Source of the DNA: Candidatus Omnitrophota bacterium
GTDB taxonomy: Bacteria; Omnitrophota; Gorgyraeia; Gygaellales; Profunditerraquicolaceae
DNA: 16,026 nt
Direction of reading: 5' to 3'
NCBI GenBank assembly: GCA_028687205.1
Contig: JAQUAP010000028.1
Span: 1 to 16,026, forward strand
Of this stretch, positions 1-7,574 are shown one piece after another. The notes beneath the pieces were generated by a model that did not search any database, was not told the origin of the DNA, and saw only the letters and a list, made by a program, of their open reading frames with translations. A program made the translations under genes and the position numbers. Position 1 is the first letter of the stretch. Each line of letters begins with the position of its first letter.

Positions 1-1365
1 GGGGTCATCGCCAATAAATTTGTCCCGGTCCTCTGCGGTTCAGCTTTTAAGAATAAGGGAGTGCAGCTGATTTTAGACGCGGTCAGGGACTATCTTCCTT
101 CACCGCTGGACCTGCCTCCGATTAAGGGGACCAACCCCGAGACAGGCGAGTTTGAGGAGATCAAGGCTTCCGAAAAAGCGCCTTTCTGCGCGTTTTGTTT
201 TAAGGTCGCCACCGACCCTTATGTCGGAAAGATTAATTATGTGCGCGTATATTCAGGCACGCTATCATCCAGTACCTATATCTATAATGCCTCCAAGCGG
301 ACGCGCGAAAGAGTGACTAAGATCGTCAAGATGCACGCAAACCGCCAGGAGATAGTCGAGAGTATTTCCTGCGGAGAGATTGCCGCTGCCGTAGGGTTAA
401 AAGAGACCAAGACCGGCGACACCCTCTGCACGGAAAATAATCAGATTTTGATTGAGCAGATGCGCTTTCCTGAACCGGTTATCCAGCAGGCGATTGAGCC
501 CAAGTCCAAAGACGCGCAGGAAAAGTTAGGGCTGGCCTTGCATAAATTGGAAGATGAGGATCCCTCTTTCAGGGTCAGCTATAACCAGGAAACCGGGCAG
601 ACTTTGATTGCCGGGATGGGGCAGCTGCACCTTGAGATAATTATTGACCGGATTATGCGCGAGTTTAATGTCGAAGCCCAGGTCGGCGTGCCCCAGGTAG
701 CTTACCGGGAGACCTTGACGAAAAAAGTGCGCTCGGTAGGAAAATTTATTTCGCAGTCCGGCGGCCGCGGCCAGTACGGGCATTGCGTTATTGAAATGGA
801 ACCCCAGGAAACTCCGGGCACAGGCATTACCTTTGAAGATAAGATCAAGAGCGGGGCTATCCCGCGCGAATTTATCCCGGCGGTAAAACAGGGGATTATG
901 GGCGCAGCTAAATCAGGCGTTTTAGCGGGGTATCCGGTAACGGATGTAAAGACCATCCTCGTTGACGGGTCTTTTCATGAAGTTGATTCTTCGGAATTGG
1001 CGTTCCAGATGGCCGGCTCACTTGCCTTTAATGAAGGTTTACGCAAGGCCAGCCCGATTTTATTAGAGCCGATTATGGATATGGAGGTAATCGTCCCGGA
1101 AGAGTTTATGGGTCAGGTTATCGGCGACCTAAGCAGCCGCCGGGCAAAGATCGTTTCACTTGCACAGCGCCTTAATTTACGCACGATCAGGGCGAACATC
1201 CCGCTGGCTGAAGTTTTTAACTACGCTACCATAGTAAGATCCTTGACACAAGGCCGTGCATCCTATACAATGGAGCCTTCGTTTTACAGCGAAGTGCCTG
1301 CACATATAGCAGAAAAAATTATTACGGGTTTTGCTGCCACGGGTTCGACGAGAAAAAGTTTTTAA
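1..1365 (+). CDS. fusA: Elongation factor G, C-terminal part (5' end outside window)
   Basis: EF-G is the cytoplasmic GTPase that drives tRNA-mRNA translocation on the ribosome and, with RRF, ribosome recycling. The frame is open from base 1, giving about 454 visible residues of a usual 690-700, so the P-loop and switch regions lie upstream. The GTG at 61 is only an internal valine codon. Visible in order are the end of the G domain with its G5 motif (PVLCGSAFKNKG, bases 28-60), domain II (RVYSGTL), domain III (AGMGQLHLEI), domain IV (SGGRGQYGH, then FHEVDSSELAF with the conserved tip histidine) and domain V (EPIMDMEV, GDLSSRRA, RSLTQGRASYTM). The frame is intact. It lies 18 bases before tuf, as in str operons. 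A paralogous EF-G elsewhere cannot be excluded, but the position favours the housekeeping copy. Confidence 0.97.
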   Translation, partial: GVIANKFVPVLCGSAFKNKGVQLILDAVRDYLPSPLDLPPIKGTNPETGEFEEIKASEKAPFCAFCFKVATDPYVGKINYVRVYSGTLSSSTYIYNASKRTRERVTKIVKMHANRQEIVESISCGEIAAAVGLKETKTGDTLCTENNQILIEQMRFPEPVIQQAIEPKSKDAQEKLGLALHKLEDEDPSFRVSYNQETGQTLIAGMGQLHLEIIIDRIMREFNVEAQVGVPQVAYRETLTKKVRSVGKFISQSGGRGQYGHCVIEMEPQETPGTGITFEDKIKSGAIPREFIPAVKQGIMGAAKSGVLAGYPVTDVKTILVDGSFHEVDSSELAFQMAGSLAFNEGLRKASPILLEPIMDMEVIVPEEFMGQVIGDLSSRRAKIVSLAQRLNLRTIRANIPLAEVFNYATIVRSLTQGRASYTMEPSFYSEVPAHIAEKIITGFAATGSTRKSF

Positions 1366-1373
1366 TAAAAAAC

Positions 1374-1379
1374 AGGAGG
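1374..1379 (+). promoter_or_regulatory. Strong Shine-Dalgarno site of tuf
   Basis: AGGAGG lies 4 bases before the tuf ATG, within the 18-base fusA-tuf gap. It is among the best matches to the anti-Shine-Dalgarno sequence in the window and fits the high expression expected of EF-Tu. I see no promoter or terminator in this short gap. Confidence 0.8.
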
Positions 1380-1383
1380 GAAA

Positions 1384-2589
1384 ATGGCTAAAGAAAAGTT
1401 TGTCAGAAGTAAACCGCACGTCAATATCGGAACCATCGGCCACATTGACCACGGTAAAACTACCTTGACTGCCGCGATTGTTAATATTTTGGCTAAGTTG
1501 GGCAAGGCAACCGCCAAGGCTTATGCGGATATCGCTAAAGGCGGAACAGTAAGAGATGACACCAAGACCGTTACTATTTCTGTTGCTCACGTTGAATATG
1601 AATCGGATACCCGCCACTACGCGCATATTGACTGCCCGGGCCACGCCGATTATATCAAGAACATGATTACCGGCGCAGCGCAGATGGACGGGGCGATCCT
1701 CGTAGTTTCGGCAGCCGACGGCCCTATGCCTCAAACGCGGGAGCATATTCTTCTGGCCAGGCAGGTCAATGTTCCGTCTATGGTCGTGTTTTTAAACAAG
1801 GTAGACCTGGTTACCGATAATGAACTCCTGGACTTGGTGGAAATGGAAGTCAGGGAGTTGCTTACTAAATACGGTTATCCGGGAGATAAGACTCCGATTA
1901 TCCGCGGCAGTTCATCCAAGGCGCTGGCTGCGGCTAATGACCCGAACAGCCCGGATTGCAAGCCCATTCTTGATTTAATCAAGGCCTGCGATGAGTTTAT
2001 TCCTTTACCGGTCAGAGACCTGGACAAGCCGTTATTGATGGCGGTAGAAGACGTGTTCAGTATCGAAGGTAGAGGCACGGTAGGGACCGGAAGGATTGAA
2101 CGCGGTAAAGTCAAATTAAGCGAAGAAGTTGAAATCGTAGGTTTAAGGCCGGAAGTAAAGAAAACCGTCGTTACCGGCATTGAAATGTTCCGTAAGCTCT
2201 TGGATGAAGGCCAGGCAGGAGATAATGTCGGGCTTTTGTTAAGAGGCGTGGAAAAGGGAGATATTGAACGCGGTATGGTTATTGCTGCCCCTAAGTCAAT
2301 TACACCGCATACCAAGTTTAAGGCCCAGGTTTATATCCTGACCAAAGAAGAAGGCGGAAGGCATACGCCATTCTTTAAAGGTTACCGGCCGCAATTCTAT
2401 TTCCGCACCACCGACGTTACGGGTAATGTTACCCTGCCGACGGGCGTGGAGATGGTTATGCCGGGCGATAACGTTAACCTGGAAGTAGAGTTGATTACGC
2501 CTATCGCCATGGAAAAGGAATCGCGTTTTGCTATCCGCGAAGGCGGCCATACCGTAGGCGCAGGAGTAGTTACGGAGATTATTGCTTAA
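1384..2589 (+). CDS. tuf: Elongation factor Tu
   Basis: EF-Tu delivers aminoacyl-tRNA to the ribosomal A site as a GTP-bound ternary complex. At 401 residues it is near the usual 394-400. Visible G-domain motifs are the P-loop GHIDHGKT (19-26), DCPGH with the catalytic histidine (83-87) and NKVD (138-141). The beta-barrel domains follow, with GRGTVGTGRIERG (229-241), RHTPFFKGYRPQFYFRTTDV (326-345) and the C-terminal FAIREGGHTVGAGVV. Switch I is unusual: residues 61-65 read KTVTI in place of RGITI, although the threonine that binds Mg2+ (T64) is kept. The G5 region reads GSSSKAL where E. coli has GSALKAL. The gene follows fusA and runs into rpsJ with a 3-base gap, so it links the str and S10 blocks. 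Identity is certain; whether the switch I form is lineage-wide is not known from the window. Confidence 0.98.
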   Translation: MAKEKFVRSKPHVNIGTIGHIDHGKTTLTAAIVNILAKLGKATAKAYADIAKGGTVRDDTKTVTISVAHVEYESDTRHYAHIDCPGHADYIKNMITGAAQMDGAILVVSAADGPMPQTREHILLARQVNVPSMVVFLNKVDLVTDNELLDLVEMEVRELLTKYGYPGDKTPIIRGSSSKALAAANDPNSPDCKPILDLIKACDEFIPLPVRDLDKPLLMAVEDVFSIEGRGTVGTGRIERGKVKLSEEVEIVGLRPEVKKTVVTGIEMFRKLLDEGQAGDNVGLLLRGVEKGDIERGMVIAAPKSITPHTKFKAQVYILTKEEGGRHTPFFKGYRPQFYFRTTDVTGNVTLPTGVEMVMPGDNVNLEVELITPIAMEKESRFAIREGGHTVGAGVVTEIIA

Positions 2590-2592
2590 AAA

Positions 2593-2904
2593 ATGTCAGG
2601 CGCACAACAGAAGATACGCATAAAACTAAAGGCTTATGATCATCGCCTCCTGGACCAGGCGGTCCTGGAGATCGTCGAGACAGTGAAACGGACCGGCGCT
2701 AAAATCGCCGGCCCGGTTCCGCTTCCTACGAAGCGCGAAATCTACACTGTCCTGCGCTCTCCGGTTATCGATAAGAAGTCGCGCGAACAGTTTGACCTGT
2801 CCACGCATAAACGGCTTATCGATATATTCGAACCGACGGCCAAGACGATCGATTCACTAAGGAAACTAAACCTGCCCGCAGGGGTGGATGTTGAAATAAA
2901 ATGA
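2593..2904 (+). CDS. rpsJ: 30S ribosomal protein S10 (uS10)
   Basis: S10 is a protein of the 30S head near the A site. In many bacteria it also pairs with NusB in transcription antitermination. The 103-residue length is typical. The start IRIKLKAYDHRLLDQA and the segment GPVPLPTKREIYTVLRSPVIDKKSREQF (about 41-68) are family signatures. The ATG lies 3 bases after the tuf stop with no good Shine-Dalgarno sequence close by; the nearest is GGAG inside the tuf end, about 15 bases upstream. Translation may therefore depend on ribosomes arriving from tuf (inference). Its TGA stop overlaps the rplC ATG as ATGA. Confidence 0.97.
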   Translation: MSGAQQKIRIKLKAYDHRLLDQAVLEIVETVKRTGAKIAGPVPLPTKREIYTVLRSPVIDKKSREQFDLSTHKRLIDIFEPTAKTIDSLRKLNLPAGVDVEIK

Positions 2905-3563
2905 CCGGTATATTAGGCAAAAAAATAGGTATGACCCAGATTTTTGCTGAGGACGGCTCATTCGTGAGCGTCACCGCTATTGAGGCCGGGCCCTGCCCGG
3001 TTTTGGCGGTAAAAGAAAAAAATATCCAGCTGGGGTTTGATTTAGCAAATGAGAAGCGGCTTAAAAAGCCGGTGGCGGGATATTTTAAGAAATTGAATAT
3101 CAGCGGCCGTAAGCTGATCAAGGAGTTAACTAAAGATGCGGCTAAGGAGTATAAGGTAGGCGAAGAGCTTAAGGTTGATATTTTTGCCCCGGGAGATTTT
3201 GTGGATGTTACGGGAGTTTCTATCGGTAAAGGGTTCCAGGGCGGGATGAAGCGCTGGCATTGGCATGGCGGGCCGATGACGCATGGTTCGATGTCCCATC
3301 GCCGGGTCGGCTCTATCGGCTCAACCACTACGCCCGGAAGAGTCTGGAAAGGCCACCATATGCCCGGGCATATGGGAGCCAAGCAGGTAACCACCCAGAA
3401 TTTAAAGGTCATGAAAATAGACGTAGAAAATAATATCCTTTTAGTTAAAGGCGCTGTCCCCGGTTACAAAAATGGCTACGTCATTATTAAAAAAGCCAGG
3501 AAAAAAACAGCTAAAGCGGCAGCTGCGGTTAAAAAAGCGCCCGCAAAAGAGAAGAAAAAATAA
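2901..3563 (+). CDS. rplC: 50S ribosomal protein L3 (uL3)
   Basis: L3 is an early-assembly 23S rRNA binder whose long loop reaches toward the peptidyl-transferase centre. The start MTGILGKKIGMTQIF is classic. The central loop is present from about residue 109 (GKGFQGGMKRWHW) through SMSHRRVGSIG (about 131-141) to PGRVWKGHHMPGHMG (about 146-160). At 220 residues it is slightly longer than the E. coli protein because of a lysine/alanine-rich tail over roughly the last 25 residues. Such basic tails are common in this family and probably contact rRNA. The start overlaps the rpsJ stop by 4 bases (ATGA), indicating translational coupling. Confidence 0.97.
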   Translation: MTGILGKKIGMTQIFAEDGSFVSVTAIEAGPCPVLAVKEKNIQLGFDLANEKRLKKPVAGYFKKLNISGRKLIKELTKDAAKEYKVGEELKVDIFAPGDFVDVTGVSIGKGFQGGMKRWHWHGGPMTHGSMSHRRVGSIGSTTTPGRVWKGHHMPGHMGAKQVTTQNLKVMKIDVENNILLVKGAVPGYKNGYVIIKKARKKTAKAAAAVKKAPAKEKKK

Positions 3564-3566
3564 GCC

Positions 3567-4220
3567 ATGGAAGCGATCACCTTACCTATATATAATGCGG
3601 CAGGCAAAGAAGTAGACAGTGTAAAGCTGAATACCGCGGTATTTGACGGCGTAGTTAACGCGGAAGCCCTGCATCAGGCGATTACCGCCTACCGCGCTAA
3701 CCAGAGAAAGGGGCTGGCTGCCACTAAAACAAGAGGCGAGGTTTCCGGAGGCGGCAAAAAACCCTGGAAACAGAAAGGCACCGGCCGGGCGCGCGTAGGT
3801 TCGACCCGTTCGCCTTTATGGCGGCATGGCGGCGTAATCTTCGGGCCTCATCCGAGAGACTTTTCATATACCCTTCCCGATAAGATAAAAAAGGTAGCTT
3901 TAAAATCAAGCCTTAATGCCAAGGTAAAAGAGAATAATTTAATCGTCCTGGATGAACTCAAGTTGGAAACCCCTAAAACTAAAGAGGCGCTGAAAGTATT
4001 TACGCACCTTAAGACCCTGGGCGTAAAAAATGGCAAAGGCTTATCCGCGCTCTTATTATTAGATAAAGCAAGCGATAACGCGAAGTTAGCCTTAAGGAAT
4101 ATCGGCTTTTTAAAATTTAACCTGGCTTCCGATACGCATGTTTATGAAGTCTTAAGCCACAGGAAATTGATCATTACTAAAGACGGTTTAGCCCAGTTAA
4201 CCAAAAGGTTGGGGAAATGA
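3567..4220 (+). CDS. rplD: 50S ribosomal protein L4 (uL4)
   Basis: L4 binds 23S rRNA during early 50S assembly, and its extended loop lines the peptide exit tunnel. That loop is visible at about residues 54-84 (KTRGEVSGGGKKPWKQKGTG, then GSTRSPLWRHGG), followed by the globular half with VLDELKLETPKTKEA. The 217-residue length is near the norm. In E. coli L4 also represses its own operon through the S10 leader, but the fusA-tuf-rpsJ junctions here leave no room for such a leader, so that mode is unlikely at the usual place (inference). There is a 3-base gap from rplC and a 4-base ATGA overlap with rplW. Confidence 0.97.
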   Translation: MEAITLPIYNAAGKEVDSVKLNTAVFDGVVNAEALHQAITAYRANQRKGLAATKTRGEVSGGGKKPWKQKGTGRARVGSTRSPLWRHGGVIFGPHPRDFSYTLPDKIKKVALKSSLNAKVKENNLIVLDELKLETPKTKEALKVFTHLKTLGVKNGKGLSALLLLDKASDNAKLALRNIGFLKFNLASDTHVYEVLSHRKLIITKDGLAQLTKRLGK

Positions 4221-4495
4221 ATTATTCGCAGGATATCGTTAAATCTTTAATGCGCACGGAAAAGTCGACGCAATATGAACCGGACGCCAAGTATCTGTTC
4301 CTGGTCGACCTCAAGGCGAATAAAATCCAGATTAAGCGCGCGGTAGAGCAGCTCTATAAGGTTAAGGTCAAGGGCGTAAATACCTTTGTTTCCAGCGGCA
4401 AATTAAAACGGGTGCGCCACCAGTTAGGCAGGACCCCGGAAACTAAAAAAGCGGTAGTCACTTTACAGGCAGGACAGAAAATAGAGGTAGCTTAA
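4217..4495 (+). CDS. rplW: 50S ribosomal protein L23 (uL23)
   Basis: L23 sits at the exit of the peptide tunnel and is the docking site for trigger factor and SRP. The 92-residue length is usual. Signatures are DIVKSLMRTEKST (6-18), YLFLVDLKANKIQIKRAVEQ (26-45), the segment VKGVNT, and a basic C-terminal half ending KKAVVTLQAGQKIEVA. The ATG overlaps the rplD stop (ATGA), which fixes the start and suggests coupled translation. It is the fourth gene of the S10 block, immediately before rplB, in standard order. Confidence 0.96.
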   Translation: MNYSQDIVKSLMRTEKSTQYEPDAKYLFLVDLKANKIQIKRAVEQLYKVKVKGVNTFVSSGKLKRVRHQLGRTPETKKAVVTLQAGQKIEVA

Positions 4496-4500
4496 AAGAC

Positions 4501-5337
4501 ATGGGATTAAAATACTTTAAACCGACAACACCTTCACGCAGGCATATGACCGGCCCGGATTTCCTGGAAATCACCAAGCACAAGCCGGAAAAATCATTAT
4601 TACTGCCCTTAAAGAAAAGCGGCGGCAGGAACGCTTACGGGAGGGTCACCTCCAGGCACCGCGGCGGCGGGCATAAGCGGATGTTAAGGGTGGTTGATTT
4701 TAAGAGGGATATCCTTGATCTGCCGGCTAAGGTTATCGCCATTGAATATGACCCTAACCGTTCATCCCGCATCGCCTTGATTGAATATCCGAATAAAGAA
4801 AGAAGATATATCCTGGCGCCGGTGGGCCTAAGTGTCGGGCAGACAGTTATTTCAAGCAACCAGAAAGATATAGAAATCCAGACCGGAAACTGTTTACTCT
4901 TAAGGCATATGCCTTCAGGAACGCTTATCCACAATATAGAATTAAGTAAAGGCCAGGGCGGGCAGATCGTGCGCTCTGCCGGTTCAAGCGCGCAGATCAT
5001 GGCTAAAGAAGGTGAATTCGCCCATATCAAGCTTCCTTCCGGCGAAGTAAGATTAGTCAGCCTGGATTGCCACGCTACTATCGGCCAGGTGGGCAACGTA
5101 GAGCATGAAGCGCTTTATCTAGGTAAGGCAGGCAGGAACCGCTGGCTGGGCAAAAAGCCGCAATCAAGAGGCTTAGCGATGAATCCGATAGACCATCCGC
5201 ATGGCGGAGGCGAAGGAAAATCCGGACAGGGTAACCCGCATCCGGTGACGCCCTGGGGCAAGCCTACCAAGGGCTATCGGACCAGGAAGCCGAACCGCTA
5301 TTCTAATAAGTTTGTTATTAAAAGAAGGAAACCATAA
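4501..5337 (+). CDS. rplB: 50S ribosomal protein L2 (uL2)
   Basis: L2 is a large, strongly conserved 23S rRNA binder needed for subunit joining and close to the peptidyl-transferase centre. The 278 residues match the family length of about 275. Visible signatures are KYFKPTTPSRRHMTG at the start, GRVTSRHRGGGHKR (47-60), the OB-fold/SH3 core (YILAPVGLSVGQ) and NPIDHPHGGGEGK (228-240), which includes the conserved histidine implicated in peptidyl transfer. The tail KGYRTRKPNRYSNKFVIKRR is typical. GAGGTAG near the end of rplW is the only Shine-Dalgarno candidate. The TAA stop overlaps the rpsS ATG by one base. Confidence 0.98.
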   Translation: MGLKYFKPTTPSRRHMTGPDFLEITKHKPEKSLLLPLKKSGGRNAYGRVTSRHRGGGHKRMLRVVDFKRDILDLPAKVIAIEYDPNRSSRIALIEYPNKERRYILAPVGLSVGQTVISSNQKDIEIQTGNCLLLRHMPSGTLIHNIELSKGQGGQIVRSAGSSAQIMAKEGEFAHIKLPSGEVRLVSLDCHATIGQVGNVEHEALYLGKAGRNRWLGKKPQSRGLAMNPIDHPHGGGEGKSGQGNPHPVTPWGKPTKGYRTRKPNRYSNKFVIKRRKP

Positions 5338-5624
5338 TGCCACGCTCATTAAAAAAAGGCCCTTTTGTTGAAGAGAGATTATTAAAGAAGGTAGACCAGC
5401 TGCGTAAGAGCGGCACGCGCCAGGCGATTAAGACCTGGTCCAGGAGCTCAACGGTAATCCCGGATTTCGTGGGCTTGACTTTTGCCGTACATGACGGCAA
5501 AAAACATGTGCCGGTTTTTGTGACCGAAAATATGGTCGGCCATAAATTAGGTGAATTCGCTCCCAGCCGTATATTCAGGAAACACGGCGGCGTAAAGGCC
5601 AAGAAGGCATTAGAGAAGACTTAA
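5337..5624 (+). CDS. rpsS: 30S ribosomal protein S19 (uS19)
   Basis: S19 pairs with S13 in the 30S head and takes part in the inter-subunit bridge near the A site. The 95-residue length is typical. PRSLKKGPFVEERLLKKV at the start, TWSRSSTVIPDFVGLTFAVHDG in the middle and VTENMVGHKLGEFAPSRIFR near the end are the family signature, with HGGVKAKK as the basic tail. The start shares its A with the rplB stop (TAATG). A partial Shine-Dalgarno sequence, AAGGAAA, lies just upstream in the rplB 3' end. Confidence 0.97.
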   Translation: MPRSLKKGPFVEERLLKKVDQLRKSGTRQAIKTWSRSSTVIPDFVGLTFAVHDGKKHVPVFVTENMVGHKLGEFAPSRIFRKHGGVKAKKALEKT

Positions 5625-5627
5625 AAC

Positions 5628-5966
5628 ATGATCGCCAAAGCAGAAGGTAAGTTTCTAAGAATATCACCGACGAAGGTCAGGCAGGTTATGGATCTTATCC
5701 GCGGTAAAGACGCGCAAGCAGCCCAGGCCATACTTTTGAATATAAATAAAAGGCCTAAGGAATATCTGATCAAGATTTTAAAATCCGCTGTCGCTAATGC
5801 CAAGGTTAAAGGATTTAACCTGGAACAGCTCTATGTATCAAAGGCTGTCTGTGACCCGGGTCCGAGCTGGAAAAGGTTTAAAGCCGCGGCGTTCGGCAGG
5901 GCCCAGCCCATCTTAAAGCGGACCGCGCACATAAAAATAGAATTAGATTTAAAATCAGGAGAATAA
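5628..5966 (+). CDS. rplV: 50S ribosomal protein L22 (uL22)
   Basis: L22 contacts all domains of 23S rRNA, and its beta-hairpin forms part of the tunnel constriction. The 112 residues match the family. Signatures are RISPTKVRQVMDLIRGKDAQ (11-30), ILKSAVANAKVKGFNLEQLYV, and the hairpin with GPSWKRFKAAAFGRAQPILK followed by RTAHIKIEL near the end. The macrolide-relevant hairpin is present without an insertion or deletion obvious by eye. It follows rpsS by 3 bases and precedes rpsC by 3 bases. The upstream GAGAAG is a weak ribosome-binding site. Confidence 0.96.
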   Translation: MIAKAEGKFLRISPTKVRQVMDLIRGKDAQAAQAILLNINKRPKEYLIKILKSAVANAKVKGFNLEQLYVSKAVCDPGPSWKRFKAAAFGRAQPILKRTAHIKIELDLKSGE

Positions 5967-5969
5967 TAA

Positions 5970-6665
5970 ATGGGGCAAAAGGTTAATCCGTTGATTTTAA
6001 GGATAGGTTTTATCAGGAACTGGCATTCCCGCTGGTTTGCCGGACATAAGGATTATCCTAAGTTCATTTACCAGGATTACAATATCCGCAAGTTCATCAA
6101 GAAAAGATTTAAGGCCGCAGCGGTTTCCAAGATTATCGTTGAGAGGCTGGCGGATAAAGTTAAGATCAGGATATTCAGCGCGCGGCCCGGGATTATTATC
6201 GGCCGGCACGGCGCGGATATCGAACGCTTAAGGGAAGACTTAAACAGTATGGTCAACCAGGAGATCGCCATTGATATTGAAGAGGTCAAGAACCCTGCGC
6301 AAGACGCGCAATTAGTCGCCGAAAACATCGCCTTCCAGATGGAAAAGAGGGTAGCTTTCCGCAGGGCCGTCAAACGCGCCATGGAGCAATCGATGAATGC
6401 CGGAGTAAAGGGTATACGCGTCTGTTGCGCCGGACGGCTTAACGGCGCGGAAATGTCCCGCACCGAGACCTATAAGCAGGGCAAGGTGCCGTTACAGACT
6501 TTACGCGCGGATATAGATTATGGTTTTGCCGAGAGCCTTACTACTTACGGACTTATCGGAGTTAAGGTCTGGATTTATAAAGGCGACATATTGGAAAAAA
6601 AGGTTATACCCGAGGTCGAGGCTGCCCAGGCAGAGGGAGAGAAAGTTAAGGGGGAGGTAAAATAA
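5970..6665 (+). CDS. rpsC: 30S ribosomal protein S3 (uS3)
   Basis: S3 lines the mRNA entry channel of the 30S subunit and contributes to its helicase activity. The start MGQKVNPLILRIGFIRNW is classic. The KH RNA-binding domain is visible with its GxxG loop at G78-R-H-G81 (GIIIGRHGADIERLR). The C-terminal domain includes GVKGIRVCCAGRLNGAEMSR and ADIDYGFAESLTTYGLIGVKVWI. The 231-residue length includes a charged tail (EVEAAQAEGEKVKGEVK). A good Shine-Dalgarno sequence, AGGAGA at 5957-5962, sits 7 bases before the ATG and overlaps the end of rplV. Confidence 0.97.
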   Translation: MGQKVNPLILRIGFIRNWHSRWFAGHKDYPKFIYQDYNIRKFIKKRFKAAAVSKIIVERLADKVKIRIFSARPGIIIGRHGADIERLREDLNSMVNQEIAIDIEEVKNPAQDAQLVAENIAFQMEKRVAFRRAVKRAMEQSMNAGVKGIRVCCAGRLNGAEMSRTETYKQGKVPLQTLRADIDYGFAESLTTYGLIGVKVWIYKGDILEKKVIPEVEAAQAEGEKVKGEVK

Positions 6666-6666
6666 G

Positions 6667-7083
6667 ATGCCCCTTATGCCCAAGAGAGTAAAATACCGTA
6701 AATTACAAAAAGGCCAGCGCAGGGGTTTAGCTACCAGCGGCGCTACCCTCGCTTTCGGCGAATTCGGATTAAAAAGCCTGGATAACGGCTGGATCAAGAA
6801 TACCCAGATTGAAGCTGCGCGCGTTATTATTGCCCGCCAGCTGCATAAGGGAGGAAAGCTTTGGATAAGAGTCTTTCCGGATAAATCCATCACTAAAAAA
6901 CCGGCGGAAGTGCGTATGGGTAAGGGTAAGGGCGACCTTGACCACTGGGTAGCCGTAGTCAAAAGAGGCAGGATATTATTAGAATTGGGCGGCGTACCAG
7001 AAGAATACGCCCGTCAGTGCTTCAGGCTGGTAGCTTATAAGCTGCCCCTGAGGACTAAATTCATCAGCCGCCTACAGAGATAA
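6667..7083 (+). CDS. rplP: 50S ribosomal protein L16 (uL16)
   Basis: L16 is a late-assembly 50S protein that helps position tRNA at the A site. The 138-residue length is usual. LMPKRVKYRKLQKGQRRGLA at the start, WIRVFPDKSITKKPAEVRMG (about 59-78), then GKGKGDLDHWVAVVKRGR and a final segment with KLPLRTKFISR are diagnostic. The first ATG (6667) is chosen because GGAGG at 6653-6657 lies 9 bases upstream. The ATG three codons later (6676) matches the more usual MPKR start but is 18 bases from that site. One base separates it from rpsC. Confidence 0.97.
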   Translation: MPLMPKRVKYRKLQKGQRRGLATSGATLAFGEFGLKSLDNGWIKNTQIEAARVIIARQLHKGGKLWIRVFPDKSITKKPAEVRMGKGKGDLDHWVAVVKRGRILLELGGVPEEYARQCFRLVAYKLPLRTKFISRLQR

Positions 7084-7085
7084 AA

Positions 7086-7289
7086 ATGGACAAAAAAATA
7101 AAAGCTAAAGACTTAGTTGGGTTATCAAGAAGCGAATTGCTGGATAAAGAAAAAGCCCTTAAGGATGAACTTTTTAAGTTAAACGGGGAACGTTATTCCG
7201 GCAGGGTGGAAAAACCGCATATGTTCTCCCTGGTTAAAAGGGAATTAAGCATAGTCGCAACCATATTGAATACCAAGAAAGAAAAATAA
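7086..7289 (+). CDS. rpmC: 50S ribosomal protein L29 (uL29)
   Basis: L29 is a small helical protein beside the peptide exit tunnel, next to L23. The 67-residue length is normal. The two-helix pattern is visible: AKDLVGLSRSELLDKEKALKDELFKLNGERYSGRVE, then a second helix with SLVKRELSIVATILNTKK. The family hallmark of a leucine-rich first helix ending near a basic turn is kept. It follows rplP by 2 bases with no clear Shine-Dalgarno sequence and precedes rpsQ by one base, so translation is probably coupled. Confidence 0.93.
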   Translation: MDKKIKAKDLVGLSRSELLDKEKALKDELFKLNGERYSGRVEKPHMFSLVKRELSIVATILNTKKEK

Positions 7290-7290
7290 A

Positions 7291-7572
7291 ATGGGCAAAA
7301 GAAAACAATTTATCGGCACGGTAATAAGCGATAAGATGCAAAAGACGGTGGTCGTGCGCGTGACGCAGATGACTAAGCACGCCAAATATTCACGGGTAGC
7401 TAAAAGTTACAATAAGTTTAAAGCGCATGATGAAGAGGGAATAGCTAAGTTAGGGGATACGGTAGCGATTGAAGAAACCCGGCCCATCTCCAAGGATAAG
7501 CATTTCAGGGTCCTGGAGGTCGTTAAGAAAGCCCAAAGGGCGGATAAAATAGAAATCAAAGAGGAAGTTTAA
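7291..7572 (+). CDS. rpsQ: 30S ribosomal protein S17 (uS17)
   Basis: S17 is an OB-fold primary binder of the 16S rRNA 5' domain. Signatures are GTVISDKMQKTVVVRVTQMT at about residues 9-28, a KYSRVAKSYNKFKAHDE segment, GDTVAIEETRPISKDKHFRV and a C-terminal helix-like tail (KKAQRADKIEIKEEV) that makes it slightly longer (93 residues) than the 84 of E. coli. Spacing to rpmC is one base and to rplN two bases. The upstream sequence is A-rich without a clear Shine-Dalgarno motif. Confidence 0.96.
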   Translation: MGKRKQFIGTVISDKMQKTVVVRVTQMTKHAKYSRVAKSYNKFKAHDEEGIAKLGDTVAIEETRPISKDKHFRVLEVVKKAQRADKIEIKEEV

Positions 7573-7574
7573 AA

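Noticed and set aside
61..63. GTG at base 61 as a start of a shorter EF-G-like gene
   Set aside because: The frame is open to base 1, and the 20 residues before it match the EF-G G5 region, so this valine codon is internal.
1177..1746. 189-codon minus-strand open frame across the fusA-tuf junction
   Set aside because: It is antisense to two highly conserved genes, has no recognisable domain and no ribosome-binding context; it is a shadow of their codon use.
2816..3412. 198-codon minus-strand open frame over rpsJ and rplC
   Set aside because: It lies opposite conserved S10 and L3 coding sequence, and its composition (P, S, W-rich) is typical of reverse-complement reading.
6037..6231. 64-codon plus-strand frame inside rpsC
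   Set aside because: It is out of frame within the S3 gene, with no family resemblance and no reason to prefer it over the conserved frame.
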